A stretch of DNA of 64,000 bases from Elusimicrobiota bacterium (GTDB lineage: Bacteria; Elusimicrobiota; Elusimicrobia; UBA1565; UBA9628). Below, one piece after another: positions 38,582 to 46,115 of the stretch. The position numbers and the translations under genes are program-made. How positions within the stretch are numbered: position 1 is the stretch's first letter; each line of letters opens with the position of its first letter. The notes under the pieces were generated by a model. It saw only the letters and a program-made list of their open reading frames with translations. It was not told the origin of the DNA and searched no databases. The stretch is taken from assembly GCA_016218545.1 (NCBI GenBank), contig JACRDQ010000044.1:62001-126000 (forward strand), given 5' to 3'.

Positions 38582-38920
38582 CAAGGCAGGGACCCGGGAG
38601 CCCAAGCTTCCGGGGACGGAAAGTGCCACAGAGAAGATACCGCCCGTGCGCGTGCACGGGTAAGGGTGAAAAGGCGAGGTAAGAGCTCACCGCCCCTGTC
38701 GCGAGGCAGGGGGCACGGAAAACCCCGTCGGGAGCAAGGCGATGCGACGGCCCGCGTGCTCGCGCAGCCCGGGACCGCGAGGTCTCGGGACAGCCGTCCG
38801 GTAGCCGCAGGACCTGGCCGTTGCCAGGCCCCCGACCCCGCAAGGGGTAGGGAGAGAAATGGTCCCCGCTCCGCCGCGAGGCGGAGGACAGGATTCGGGG
38901 TATAGGCCGGCTCCCAACAC
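38482..38920 (+). ncRNA. rnpB: RNase P RNA (bacterial type A-like)
   Basis: Catalytic RNA that matures tRNA 5' ends. Conserved blocks appear in order: a P3-like hairpin CTGATGCCGA/TCGGCGTCAG, then GGGGGAGGAACTTCCGAACT followed by CCACAGAG (P4 5' side), GGGTGAAAAGGCGAGGTAAG followed by AGCTCACCG, GAGAGAAATGG, and near the 3' end ACAGGATTCGGGGTATAGG followed by CCGGCTCCC (P4 3' side and end). The 5' and 3' ends are estimated by comparison with known type A RNAs and may be off by about 20 nt. The 5' ~100 nt overlap the preceding protein-coding frame. Confidence 0.93.
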
Positions 38921-38952
38921 GGAGGGGGGAGGGTGCAAGCCCTCCCCCCTCC
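38921..38952 (+). terminator. 13-bp perfect hairpin after rnpB
   Basis: GGAGGGGGGAGGG (38921-38933) pairs exactly with 38940-38952 around a TGCAAG loop. No T-run follows (TCCATTGG), but strength and position make it the likely rnpB terminator. Confidence 0.65.
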
Positions 38953-39008
38953 TCCATTGGAGTGTATGACGGCCATCATGGCGGCTGGAAACGGCGAGGG
39001 GATACACT

Positions 39009-39506
39009 ATGGGTAAATCTATGCCCAAGACCAAGACCCCGCCTGATATCGATCTGCGCAAGGAGAGGTCCCGCGCCCTGGCGGGCTCGGTCTTCTTCCG
39101 CGGGCTCAAGCCCGAGCACCTCAGCCGCCTCCTGGACCACGCCTCCGCGATCCGGCTCGAGGACGGGCAGCGGGCCTTCCGCGTCGGAGGGAAGGCCGCG
39201 GGGTTCTACTTCATCACCCAGGGCAAGATGGCGGTCGAGCTCCCCGTGTGCGGAGGCGCGACCTGCGCCATCCAGTTCCTCAAGCCCGGGGAAGTACTGG
39301 GCTGGTCCTGGCTCATCCCACCCTACCGGTGGCACTTGGGCGCCCGCGCGGTCGGTCCCGTGGACGCGCTCTTCTTCGACGGCATGTCCGTGCGCAAGGA
39401 GCTCTTCCGCGACCCGGCCATGGGCTTCGAGCTCTACCGCCGCTTCGCCGCGGTGATGTCCCGCAGGCTCGAAGGCGCTTTCCTTAAGCTCTATTCCGAC
39501 GAGTAG
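39009..39506 (+). CDS. Stand-alone cyclic-nucleotide-binding-domain protein
   Basis: 165 residues; ATG 39021 is an alternative start, and a TACACT hexamer directly precedes 39009. The cNMP-binding (CRP/FNR-type) beta-roll spans about residues 25-130: SVFFRGLKPEHLSRLLDHA, IRLEDGQRAFRVGGKAAGFYFI, QGKMAVEL, FLKPGEVLGWSWLI. The phosphate-binding cassette (PGEVLGWSWLIPPYRWHLGA) lacks the Arg-Ser/Ala pair of true cAMP binders, so the ligand may differ. No helix-turn-helix follows; the C-terminal helix could bind a partner. It is the first gene after rnpB and is followed by two small or exported protein genes on the same strand. Confidence 0.8.
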   Translation: MGKSMPKTKTPPDIDLRKERSRALAGSVFFRGLKPEHLSRLLDHASAIRLEDGQRAFRVGGKAAGFYFITQGKMAVELPVCGGATCAIQFLKPGEVLGWSWLIPPYRWHLGARAVGPVDALFFDGMSVRKELFRDPAMGFELYRRFAAVMSRRLEGAFLKLYSDE

Positions 39507-39550
39507 CCGGCTGCGTCGTGCCGTCGATGCCCGGGGCACGGGAGGAAGAC

Positions 39551-39811
39551 ATGGTGGACAGCATCCTCGACCGGATCGGGTTCTGCGGGCTGTTGTGGGT
39601 GCTCTGGCGGGCCACGCCCTGGGCCCGGCGTCTCCTGGCGCTGCCCTACAACGTCGCGGTCTATCGCGGCGCCATGGCGTCGAGCTCCAGCCTCGGGGAG
39701 CTCTACGACTGCCACGCAGCGCTCTACCGCCGGTCGCTCCTGTTCAGGCTGCTCCGGCCGCGGTTCTCCGACGTGCGCAAGGCCCTCGCGGAAGGCTACC
39801 GCGTCCGCTAG
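39551..39811 (+). CDS. Small protein of unknown function
   Basis: 86 residues from ATG 39551, which has GGAGGA 4 nt upstream; an in-frame GTG at 39518 lacks such a site. It is basic, with hydrophobic helices (IGFCGLLWVLWRATPWARRLLAL) that may associate with the membrane, and ends with RPRFSDVRKALAEGYRVR. No family is recognised. It begins 44 bp after the cNMP-binding gene on the same strand. Confidence 0.5.
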   Translation: MVDSILDRIGFCGLLWVLWRATPWARRLLALPYNVAVYRGAMASSSSLGELYDCHAALYRRSLLFRLLRPRFSDVRKALAEGYRVR

Positions 39812-39913
39812 GAAACCGAGCGATTGGCCGGCGCCGGGCCTTTGGGCCCAGAAGGGGCTGGGCCTGTCGGCCCTTCCGTCCTGGGCCTTTGAGGCTGTAC
39901 CCTCGTGGTGTCC

Positions 39914-40612
39914 ATGTTCCTCCTGCTGGCGGGCCTGGTCGTCCTTCAAGCCGCGACCGCGTCCGCGGCTGATCTTGGACTGAGGCTCCCTGCCTGCGCC
40001 CTCTTCGAGTCCTGGGAGGGCGTGGCTCCCCAGGCCGGCTTCGACAGGGCCGCGGCCCTGATCGCCCAGGCCCTGCCGGCCGAGGCGGACGAGGCCGAGG
40101 GCGAGGAAGCCGACGACGAGCTGGAGGCCGGCGTCCAGGGGGATGAGGCGCAGGCTCCGGTCCGGCTTGGGGACGGCAGGCTCGCCCTCCACAGCTCCTA
40201 CTGGAAAGAGCGCGTGGACGTGGTCTACAGGAAGGCCGACGGCACCTACGACCCTGCCGGCGTGGACCAGATCCGGCGTATCTTCCGCTGCAAGCTCAAC
40301 GGCGCTGAGATCGACATCCCGGTGGGGCTCATCGAGCTCCTTGACGCCATCCAGGACCACTTCAAGGCGGATGCCATCGAGCTCCTCAGCGGCTACCGCA
40401 GCCCGGAGAGGAACGCCAAGATGCGCAAGAAGTCCTCCGGGGTCGCCAAGAACAGCATGCACATCAAGGGCTGGGCCGCGGACATCCACGTCCCCGGCGT
40501 GGCCCTCGGCAAGCTCCGCGACTTCGCCTCCTCCCTCAAGGCCGGCGGGGTCGGCTACTACCCCAAGTCCGGCTTCGTCCACGTGGACGTGGGCCGGGTC
40601 CGCTACTGGTAG
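39914..40612 (+). CDS. Exported DUF882/M15-like (YcbK-type) peptidase-family protein
   Basis: 232 residues from ATG 39914 (a GTG three codons upstream is possible). A signal peptide (MFLLLAGLVVLQAATASA) leads to an acidic low-complexity spacer (EADEAEGEEADDELEAG). The C-terminal ~150 residues match DUF882, the YcbK branch of the M15 D-Ala-D-Ala carboxypeptidase fold: LLSGYRSPERNAKMR, NSMHIKGWAADIHV with the zinc-type H...D, and GYYPKSGFVHVDVGRVRYW with the last zinc histidine. YcbK-like proteins act on peptidoglycan or assist its processing. Its stop overlaps that of the convergent USP gene by 10 bp. Confidence 0.88.
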   Translation: MFLLLAGLVVLQAATASAADLGLRLPACALFESWEGVAPQAGFDRAAALIAQALPAEADEAEGEEADDELEAGVQGDEAQAPVRLGDGRLALHSSYWKERVDVVYRKADGTYDPAGVDQIRRIFRCKLNGAEIDIPVGLIELLDAIQDHFKADAIELLSGYRSPERNAKMRKKSSGVAKNSMHIKGWAADIHVPGVALGKLRDFASSLKAGGVGYYPKSGFVHVDVGRVRYW

Positions 40613-40896
40613 GCCGAATCCGGCAGGATGAGGGCACCCCAGCCTCTCCGTGCATTGGGGCCAAGGACCAGGTGGGTGATCCTGTTGCGTCTCGCAAAAC
40701 GTAGGAGAGGCTCGACAGGCTTGTCCGTCCGCAGGAGCCATGCCTGCGGCTCGAGCGTTTCGGGGCAAGGCTCCGAGGGGATCAGGATGCGCAAGACGCT
40801 GACCGGGGCGGAGAGCTCTTGAGAGAGTCTTTCCGCGCGGTCCAGCACGGTCCGGGCGTCATCCTCGGCAGCCAGGCAGGCCAGGATCGCAGGCAT
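40603..40896 (-). CDS. Single USP-like domain, resembling the KdpD USP domain
   Basis: 97 residues. MPAILACLAAEDDARTVLDR (beta1-alpha1), PVSVLRIL (beta2) and LLRFARRNRITHLVLGPNAR (alpha4-beta4 with the G-x-N/G nucleotide-type loop) correspond to the universal-stress-protein domain that in KdpD lies between the N-terminal sensor domain and the membrane segments. The neighbouring histidine kinase lacks this domain, so KdpD seems split into separate genes here. It is last in a minus-strand series kup-kinase-regulator-USP, 71 bp after the regulator. Confidence 0.65.
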   Translation of the reverse strand: MPAILACLAAEDDARTVLDRAERLSQELSAPVSVLRILIPSEPCPETLEPQAWLLRTDKPVEPLLRFARRNRITHLVLGPNARRGWGALILPDSAYQ

Positions 40897-40967
40897 CGAG
40901 TCATCATAGTACGGTAGCCTGTTGGCCTTCCATTAATGGTCCGTTATCGCGGCGTTTCGGCCCGCGT

Positions 40968-41666
40968 TCAGTCGTCCGGGGCTTCGAGCCGATAGCCCAC
41001 GGCCGGCTCGGTCTTGAGGTGGCGGGGCCGCACCGGTTCGCGCTCGATGCGGTGGCGCGTCTGGTGGACCAGGATGCGCAGGGCCTCGGGGTTGCTCTCG
41101 GTGTCGGGCCAGAGCTCCTTGAGCAGCTGCTTCTGGCTGACGACGCGGCCGGCGTTCCTGACCAGGGCCGCGAGGAGAGAATACTGCAGGGGGGAGAGGC
41201 GGACCTCTTTCTTCCCCAGCCAGACCCGGCGGCTGGTCAGGTCGATCTTGAGGTCCCCGTGCTTGTAGACGGGAGGAGCGTCCTCGCGGGCGCTCTCGGC
41301 GTGGCGCAGGGCGACCCTGATGCGGGCCAGGAGCTCTTCGACGCCGAAGGGCTTGGTCAGGTAGTCGTCGGCGCCGCGGTCCAGGGCCTCGATCTTGTCC
41401 GACTCATCGCTCCGGACCGAGACCACGATGATCGGGGCCGAGGTCCACTCGCGCAGGCGCTTGAGGACCTCGAGGCCGTCCATGTCGGGCAGGCCCAGGT
41501 CGAGGAGGATCACGCCGGGCTTCTTGGTGGCCGCCAGCTCCAGCGCCATCCTTCCGTTGAAGGCCTCGAGCACGGCGAACCCGCTCTCCTCGAGCGCGGC
41601 ACGCAGGAAGCGGCGGATGGCGGTCTCATCGTCCACGACAAGGACGTTGTTGGGGAGAGCGCTCAT
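40968..41666 (-). CDS. kdpE: OmpR/PhoB-family response regulator, KdpE-like
   Basis: 232 residues. The receiver domain (1-120) has the acid pair D12/D13, phospho-acceptor D56 in ILLDLGLPDMDG, and the YLTKPFG lysine. The winged-helix effector (about 130-228) has RLSPLQYSLLAALVRNAGRV, KQLLKELWP and RHLKTEPAVGYRL. Order and sequence resemble KdpE, the regulator of potassium uptake; placement directly after a KdpD-like kinase and near kup supports control of kup or another K+ system. It starts 9 bp after the kinase gene, so the pair is an operon. Confidence 0.88.
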   Translation of the reverse strand: MSALPNNVLVVDDETAIRRFLRAALEESGFAVLEAFNGRMALELAATKKPGVILLDLGLPDMDGLEVLKRLREWTSAPIIVVSVRSDESDKIEALDRGADDYLTKPFGVEELLARIRVALRHAESAREDAPPVYKHGDLKIDLTSRRVWLGKKEVRLSPLQYSLLAALVRNAGRVVSQKQLLKELWPDTESNPEALRILVHQTRHRIEREPVRPRHLKTEPAVGYRLEAPDD

Positions 41667-41675
41667 GCTCCTTCC

Positions 41676-42698
41676 TTAGCAGGGCAGGGTCAGCCGGAAC
41701 AGGGCGCCCCCTCCAGGCCGGTTCTCAGCCCGGATGGTGCCGCCGTGCGCCTCGACCACGGCCTTGCAGATGGCCAGGCCGAGCCCGGCTCCTCCCGCGG
41801 AACGGGTCTCGCGGTAGAACTTCTCGAAGACGCGGTCGACGGGCTCGGCTCTTAGGCCCGGGCCGCGGTCCGCGACCACGGCCTCGAGCTTGCCTCCCGC
41901 TTCCCGGGCCGAGATCTCGATGGGGAACGGTCCGGACGCATGCCGCACCGCGTTATCGATGAGGTTCACGAAGACGAGCTCCATGAGGACGGGGTCCATG
42001 GGCGCCAGGGGAAGGCTCTCCGGGAGGTCGTTCCGGACTTCCCGGCCCGCCAGCGACTTGTCCAGGCGTTCGAGGGCCATGCCGACCACGTCCTCGATGG
42101 GATAGGGCTCCTTCTTGAGCCGGACCCTCCCGGATTCCAGCCGCGTGGTCTCGATGAGGTTGTGGACCAGGCGCGTGAGCCGCTCGGCCTCCTCCCTGAT
42201 GTTCTCCAGGAGCTCGCGCCAATGGGTGCTCCCGGGTCCGGGAGCGCGCAGGAGACTCCCCACGGAGCCGATGATGGCGGTCAAGGGGGTCCGGAGCTCG
42301 TGCGACACTGCGCTCAGCAGGGAGCTGCGAAGGCGTTCCGATTCCGCGGAGACTTCCAGGCGCCGGGCCTCCTCGGACTGCGTCCGCACGCGGACGGTCA
42401 GACGGCTGATGACCATGGCCACGGCGAACATGACGAGGAAGGTGACCACGTACTGCGGGTGCTCGACGTCGAAGGTGAAGCGCGGCGGGACGAAGAAGAA
42501 GTTGAAGCAAAGCACGCCGAGGATGGAGGAGAAGACCGAGGGGCCCCATCCACCTCGCAGGGCCACGACCGTGGTCCCGACCAGGTAGACCATGGCGAGG
42601 TCGGTCAGGGCCACGAAGGGGGAGATGCCGAAGCACGCCGCGGTGCAGATGGCGGCCGCCGCCATGGCGATCCCGTATTCCTTGAAGAGCGGGCGCAT
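41676..42698 (-). CDS. Membrane histidine kinase, C-terminal half of KdpD type
   Basis: 340 residues. It begins directly with the KdpD-type DUF4118 membrane domain (three or four hydrophobic segments, LTDLAMVYLVGTTVVALRGG, FNFFFVPPRFTF). The HisKA domain follows with LLSAVSHELRTPLTAIIGS (phospho-His about 134), then HATPase_c with VNLIDNAVRHA, VADRGPG and GGAGLGLAI. The ~370-residue N-terminal sensor and USP domains of full KdpD, and the GAF domain, are absent. A separate USP-like gene lies downstream. It is located between kup and the regulator, so it probably senses potassium or osmotic state for Kup expression. Confidence 0.88.
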   Translation of the reverse strand: MRPLFKEYGIAMAAAAICTAACFGISPFVALTDLAMVYLVGTTVVALRGGWGPSVFSSILGVLCFNFFFVPPRFTFDVEHPQYVVTFLVMFAVAMVISRLTVRVRTQSEEARRLEVSAESERLRSSLLSAVSHELRTPLTAIIGSVGSLLRAPGPGSTHWRELLENIREEAERLTRLVHNLIETTRLESGRVRLKKEPYPIEDVVGMALERLDKSLAGREVRNDLPESLPLAPMDPVLMELVFVNLIDNAVRHASGPFPIEISAREAGGKLEAVVADRGPGLRAEPVDRVFEKFYRETRSAGGAGLGLAICKAVVEAHGGTIRAENRPGGGALFRLTLPC

Positions 42699-42716
42699 GG
42701 CGTTATCCTACCGCTT

Positions 42717-44597
42717 TCATAGCTGGAGCTGGCGGCCGATCTCGATGACTTGGTTGTAGGGCAGTCGGAAGAACCGGGTCGGCCGCAGGGCGTTGCGGTA
42801 GAGGAACGCAAAAAGCGCCAACTGCCAGGGCGGCAGGCGGCCCTGGTGCGTGGTCACGAGCGTGTTGTCGCTGAGGATGTAGGTGAGCCGGGTCGGGCCG
42901 GCGGTGAAGGCGAAGCCCGAGGCCGCCATCTTGGCGAGGACCTCCGGGATGTCCGGGTCTTCCATGAAGCCGTAGCGGACGCCCACCTCGTGGAACTCGG
43001 GCCCCACGCTCCGGACCCGGAAGCGCTCTCCCTCGGGGACGCGCGGGATATCCTCGGTGCGCACGGAGACGAAGAGGTTCTGCTCGTGGAGGACCTTGTT
43101 GTGCTTGAGGTTGTGGAGGAGCGCGCTCGGCGTCGTGCCCGGCGTGCCGCTCAGGAAGACCGCGGTGCCGGGGACCCTCGCGATATTCCCCCGGCCGGCC
43201 TCTTCCACGATCTGGGCCAGGGGCAGGGATTCCCGCACCTGCTGGGCGGCCAGGAGCTCGCGGCCCCTGTTCCAGGTGACGAAGACCGCGACCACGGCGC
43301 CTGCCGAGATCAGCGGGAACCAGCCGCCGCCCAGCACCTTGACGGAGTTGGCTCCGAGGAAGGCGAGGTCCGCGAAGAGGAAGGTCCCGGTCACGGCCAG
43401 ACAGACGGGCAGGCGCCAGCTCCAGACGTTCCGCGACACGATGAAGGCCAGCAGCGTGGTGATGACCATGGTTACGGAGATGGCGATGCCGTAGGCCGAA
43501 GCGAGGTTGGTCGAGCGCTTGAAGCCCGCGACGAGGGCCACGGTGGCGAGCATGAGGATCCAGTTCACGGCCGGGATGTAGATCTGCCCCATCTGGTGCG
43601 AGGACATGTGCGTGATGCGCAGGCGCAGGAGGTAGCCCAGCTGGACCGCTTGACGGGACAGGGAGAAGACGCCTGAGATGACGGCCTGGGAGGCGATGAC
43701 CGTGGCCGCCGTGGACAGCAGGACCGCGGGATAGAGCGCCCAGGCCGGGACCAGGCGGTCGAAGGGGTTGTCCGCGGCCGCTGGATTGGCCAGGAGCAGC
43801 GCGCCCTGGCCGAGATAGTTGAGGAGCAGGCACGGCGCGGCCACGCAGAACCAGTCAAGCTGGATGGCCTTTTCGTTGAAATGTCCCAGGTCGGCGTAGA
43901 GGGCCTCGCCGCCCGTGGCGACGAGGAAGACCGCGCCGAGCACGAGGTAGCCGCGGAAGCCGTTCTCCAGGATGAAGCGGACCGCGTGGACGGGATTGAA
44001 GGACGCCAGGACCGAGGGTTCCTGGAGGATGCCGGCGGCTCCCGTCGCGGCCATGAAGAGGAACCAGAGCATGATGACCGGGCCGAAGAGCATCCCGACC
44101 TTGGTCGTGCCGCGGCTCTGGATGCTGAACAGGCCGACCAGGATGACGGCCGTGATCGGGATGATGTACGGCGTGAAGACCGGAGTGGCGACCTCCAGGC
44201 CCTCCACCGCGCTCAGGACCGAGATGGCCGGGGTGATCATGCCGTCTCCGTAGAGGAGCGCGGCTCCGAAGAGACCCAGGCTCAGGAGGAGCTTCTTGGT
44301 CCGAGGGCCGAGGTTCGCCCCGCGGGCCAGGGCCATCATGGCCAGGATGCCGCCCTCGCCTTTGTTGTCCGCCCTGAGCACGTAGACGTGGTATTTCAGG
44401 GTGACGAGGATGACCAGCGTCCAGAAGATCAGGGAGAGGACCCCCAGGATATTGGCCTGGGTCACGGGCACGGCGTGGGTGCCGTAGAAACACTCGCGGA
44501 CCGCGTAGAGCGGGCTCGTGCCGATGTCGCCGTAGACCACCCCGAGGGCGGTCAGGCAGAGGAGCGCTAGGCGCGAGCGGGACGTCTTGGGTGCCAT
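42717..44597 (-). CDS. kup: Kup (Trk-independent) K+:H+ symporter
   Basis: 626 residues from ATG 44597 (MAPKTSRSRL); an in-frame GTG at 44633 is less likely. The N-terminus ALGVVYGDIGTSPLYAVREC is diagnostic of KUP/HAK potassium transporters, followed by about 12 membrane segments (GDGMITPAISVLSAVEGLEV, SALYADLGHF-like EALYADLGHFNEKAIQLDWF). The C-terminal ~130 residues are cytosolic (VFLSGTPGTTPSALLHNLKHNKV). It moves K+ into the cell with protons. It heads a minus-strand cluster with KdpD-like and KdpE-like genes 18 bp and further downstream; this gives the cluster its likely function. Confidence 0.95.
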   Translation of the reverse strand: MAPKTSRSRLALLCLTALGVVYGDIGTSPLYAVRECFYGTHAVPVTQANILGVLSLIFWTLVILVTLKYHVYVLRADNKGEGGILAMMALARGANLGPRTKKLLLSLGLFGAALLYGDGMITPAISVLSAVEGLEVATPVFTPYIIPITAVILVGLFSIQSRGTTKVGMLFGPVIMLWFLFMAATGAAGILQEPSVLASFNPVHAVRFILENGFRGYLVLGAVFLVATGGEALYADLGHFNEKAIQLDWFCVAAPCLLLNYLGQGALLLANPAAADNPFDRLVPAWALYPAVLLSTAATVIASQAVISGVFSLSRQAVQLGYLLRLRITHMSSHQMGQIYIPAVNWILMLATVALVAGFKRSTNLASAYGIAISVTMVITTLLAFIVSRNVWSWRLPVCLAVTGTFLFADLAFLGANSVKVLGGGWFPLISAGAVVAVFVTWNRGRELLAAQQVRESLPLAQIVEEAGRGNIARVPGTAVFLSGTPGTTPSALLHNLKHNKVLHEQNLFVSVRTEDIPRVPEGERFRVRSVGPEFHEVGVRYGFMEDPDIPEVLAKMAASGFAFTAGPTRLTYILSDNTLVTTHQGRLPPWQLALFAFLYRNALRPTRFFRLPYNQVIEIGRQLQL

Positions 44598-44744
44598 CGA
44601 GGTCGGGCGCGGAGGTCTCCAAGACGATACCACGGGGGGGCGTTATGAAACCATTATCACGCCCGGCCGGCGGCCCGCGGGTTTGACCTCCATTTTACCC
44701 TGCCGTGCCAAACTTGCTCTCATGCCGCACCTAAGGAGGCGAGA

Positions 44745-45431
44745 ATGACGCACGTCAACAAGTGGAGGATAGACCCGAAGGACGCCGTGATGCTGTTCAT
44801 CGACCATCAGTCCGGACTCTTCCAGCTCGTGCAGGACATGGACCTGCCCAAGCTGCGCGCGAACGTGGGAGCGCTGGCCAAGCTTGCGAAGCTGGCCAAG
44901 CTGCCCACCTTGACCACCGCGTCGGTCCCTGACGGCCCCAACGGACCGCTCATCCCGGAGATCCATCAGTGCAATCCCGACGCGGTCTTCATCCCGCGGA
45001 CGGGGCAGATCGACGCGTGGGACAACCCTGCCTGGGTCGAGGCCATCGAGAAGACCAGGCGCAAGACGCTCCTCATCGCCGGCACGCTCACCAGCGTCTG
45101 CATGGCCTTCCCGGCCCTGAGCGCGGCGGCCGCGGGGTACAAGGTCTTCGCCGTCGTGGACGCCTCGGGCAACTGGTCCTCCATGGCGACGGAGATCACG
45201 CTCGCCCGCGTCGTGCAGGCGGGAGTGATGCCCATCGACACCTTCGCGGTCTGCGGGGAGCTCATGAGCACCTGGAACCGCCCGGACGCCATGGAGTTCG
45301 CGGCGGTCATGACGACCCTCCTGCCGCACTACCAGCTTCTCATGGAAAGCTACGAGAAAGCTCAGAAGGTGCAGCGCGAGGGACGGGAGACCAAGCTCGA
45401 CAAGCTCCAACCGGTCTTGGCGACGCGGTAG
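44745..45431 (+). CDS. Isochorismatase-family hydrolase (YcaC-like)
   Basis: 228 residues with AAGGAGG 7 nt upstream of the ATG. Cysteine-hydrolase fold: catalytic Asp in AVMLFIDHQSGLF (about residue 20), a Lys/Arg in the mid-region, and the nucleophile region AGTLTSVCMAFPALSAAAAGY with Cys in SVCM. The sequence is closest in style to YcaC-like hydrolases of unknown substrate. It is divergent from kup and convergent with the PduT-like gene, with a hairpin between the stops. The cysteine-hydrolase assignment is firm; the substrate is not known. Confidence 0.88.
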   Translation: MTHVNKWRIDPKDAVMLFIDHQSGLFQLVQDMDLPKLRANVGALAKLAKLAKLPTLTTASVPDGPNGPLIPEIHQCNPDAVFIPRTGQIDAWDNPAWVEAIEKTRRKTLLIAGTLTSVCMAFPALSAAAAGYKVFAVVDASGNWSSMATEITLARVVQAGVMPIDTFAVCGELMSTWNRPDAMEFAAVMTTLLPHYQLLMESYEKAQKVQREGRETKLDKLQPVLATR

Positions 45432-45446
45432 TCCCGACCGGATCCG

Positions 45447-45482
45447 AGGGGCGGGGGGGGCGGCGACGCTCCTCCCGCCCCT
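45447..45482. terminator. Possible bidirectional terminator hairpin
   Basis: AGGGGCGGG (45447-45455) pairs with CCCGCCCCT (45474-45482) between two convergent genes; no T-run follows on either side. Confidence 0.35.
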
Positions 45483-46101
45483 AGATCAGCTCGCGCAGGA
45501 GCTCGGGCCGGGGCTTGGGGATGACGACCTTCTGCCCGAGCAGGCCCTTGGCCCCGGCGTTCTCGGCCGCGGCGGAGGCGGAGGTGGTGACCGCGGCCAC
45601 CGAGCCGGTGAAGGTGACGAAGGCCTTGCCGCCCAGGGCCATGGCGAGGCGGATCTCGATCAAACGCACGGAGGCCGCCTTGACCGCCGCGTCAGCGGCC
45701 TCGATGAGGGAGGCCACGGAGAAGGTCTCTACGATGCCGAGGGCTGAAAGCTCGGTCACCTGGGTGGTGCCCGCGATGGCCGGGAAGATCTCGGGGTGGA
45801 TGTTGGGGATGACGAACTGGTCCACCAGGGATTCGGCGGCGACGTCCGCCCCGGCGGAGACTGCGGCGTTGACCCCGGCCACCTCGCCGGCTACGAGGGC
45901 GATGTACTTGCCCGGGCAGACCGTGCGCGAGAGCAGCAGGGTGACGTCCGCGGCCTTGAGCATGGCGTCCACCACGGCGAAGCCCCTGGCCATGGAGCTG
46001 GTCTCCACCCCGCCGATGGAGGTCAGCGTCCTCCTGTCCGCGTCGCCGACATCCTGTCCTACGGGCGAGAGTCCTGGGTCGCGCGTTGCGAAGGGTGACA
46101 T
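45481..46101 (-). CDS. pduT: Tandem BMC-domain microcompartment shell protein, PduT-like
   Basis: 206 residues, AAGGAG upstream of the ATG. It has two BMC domains. The first (about 27-110) has SIGGVETSSMARGFAVVDAM, the loop TVCPGKY with Cys62, and ALVAGEVAGVNAAV. The second (about 120-200) has SALGIVETFSVASLIEAADA, then LGGKAFVTFTGSVAAV. Tandem-domain shell proteins assemble as pseudohexameric trimers; in PduT a cysteine from each subunit in this loop binds one [4Fe-4S] cluster in the central pore for electron transfer across the shell. It lies 14 bp after the PduS-like gene, its usual partner. No other shell gene or encapsulated enzyme is in the window. Confidence 0.88.
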   Translation of the reverse strand: MSPFATRDPGLSPVGQDVGDADRRTLTSIGGVETSSMARGFAVVDAMLKAADVTLLLSRTVCPGKYIALVAGEVAGVNAAVSAGADVAAESLVDQFVIPNIHPEIFPAIAGTTQVTELSALGIVETFSVASLIEAADAAVKAASVRLIEIRLAMALGGKAFVTFTGSVAAVTTSASAAAENAGAKGLLGQKVVIPKPRPELLRELI

Positions 46102-46115
46102 GGGAGACTCCTTGA

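Noticed and set aside
39812..39904. GGGCC-rich repeats between the small protein and the DUF882 gene
   Set aside because: Several short complementary runs are present but no single stable stem or T-run; it may be simple GC-rich sequence.
44598..44744. TTGACC at 44683-44688 as the -35 of the isochorismatase gene
   Set aside because: No acceptable -10 lies 16-18 bp downstream, so a promoter cannot be called with confidence.
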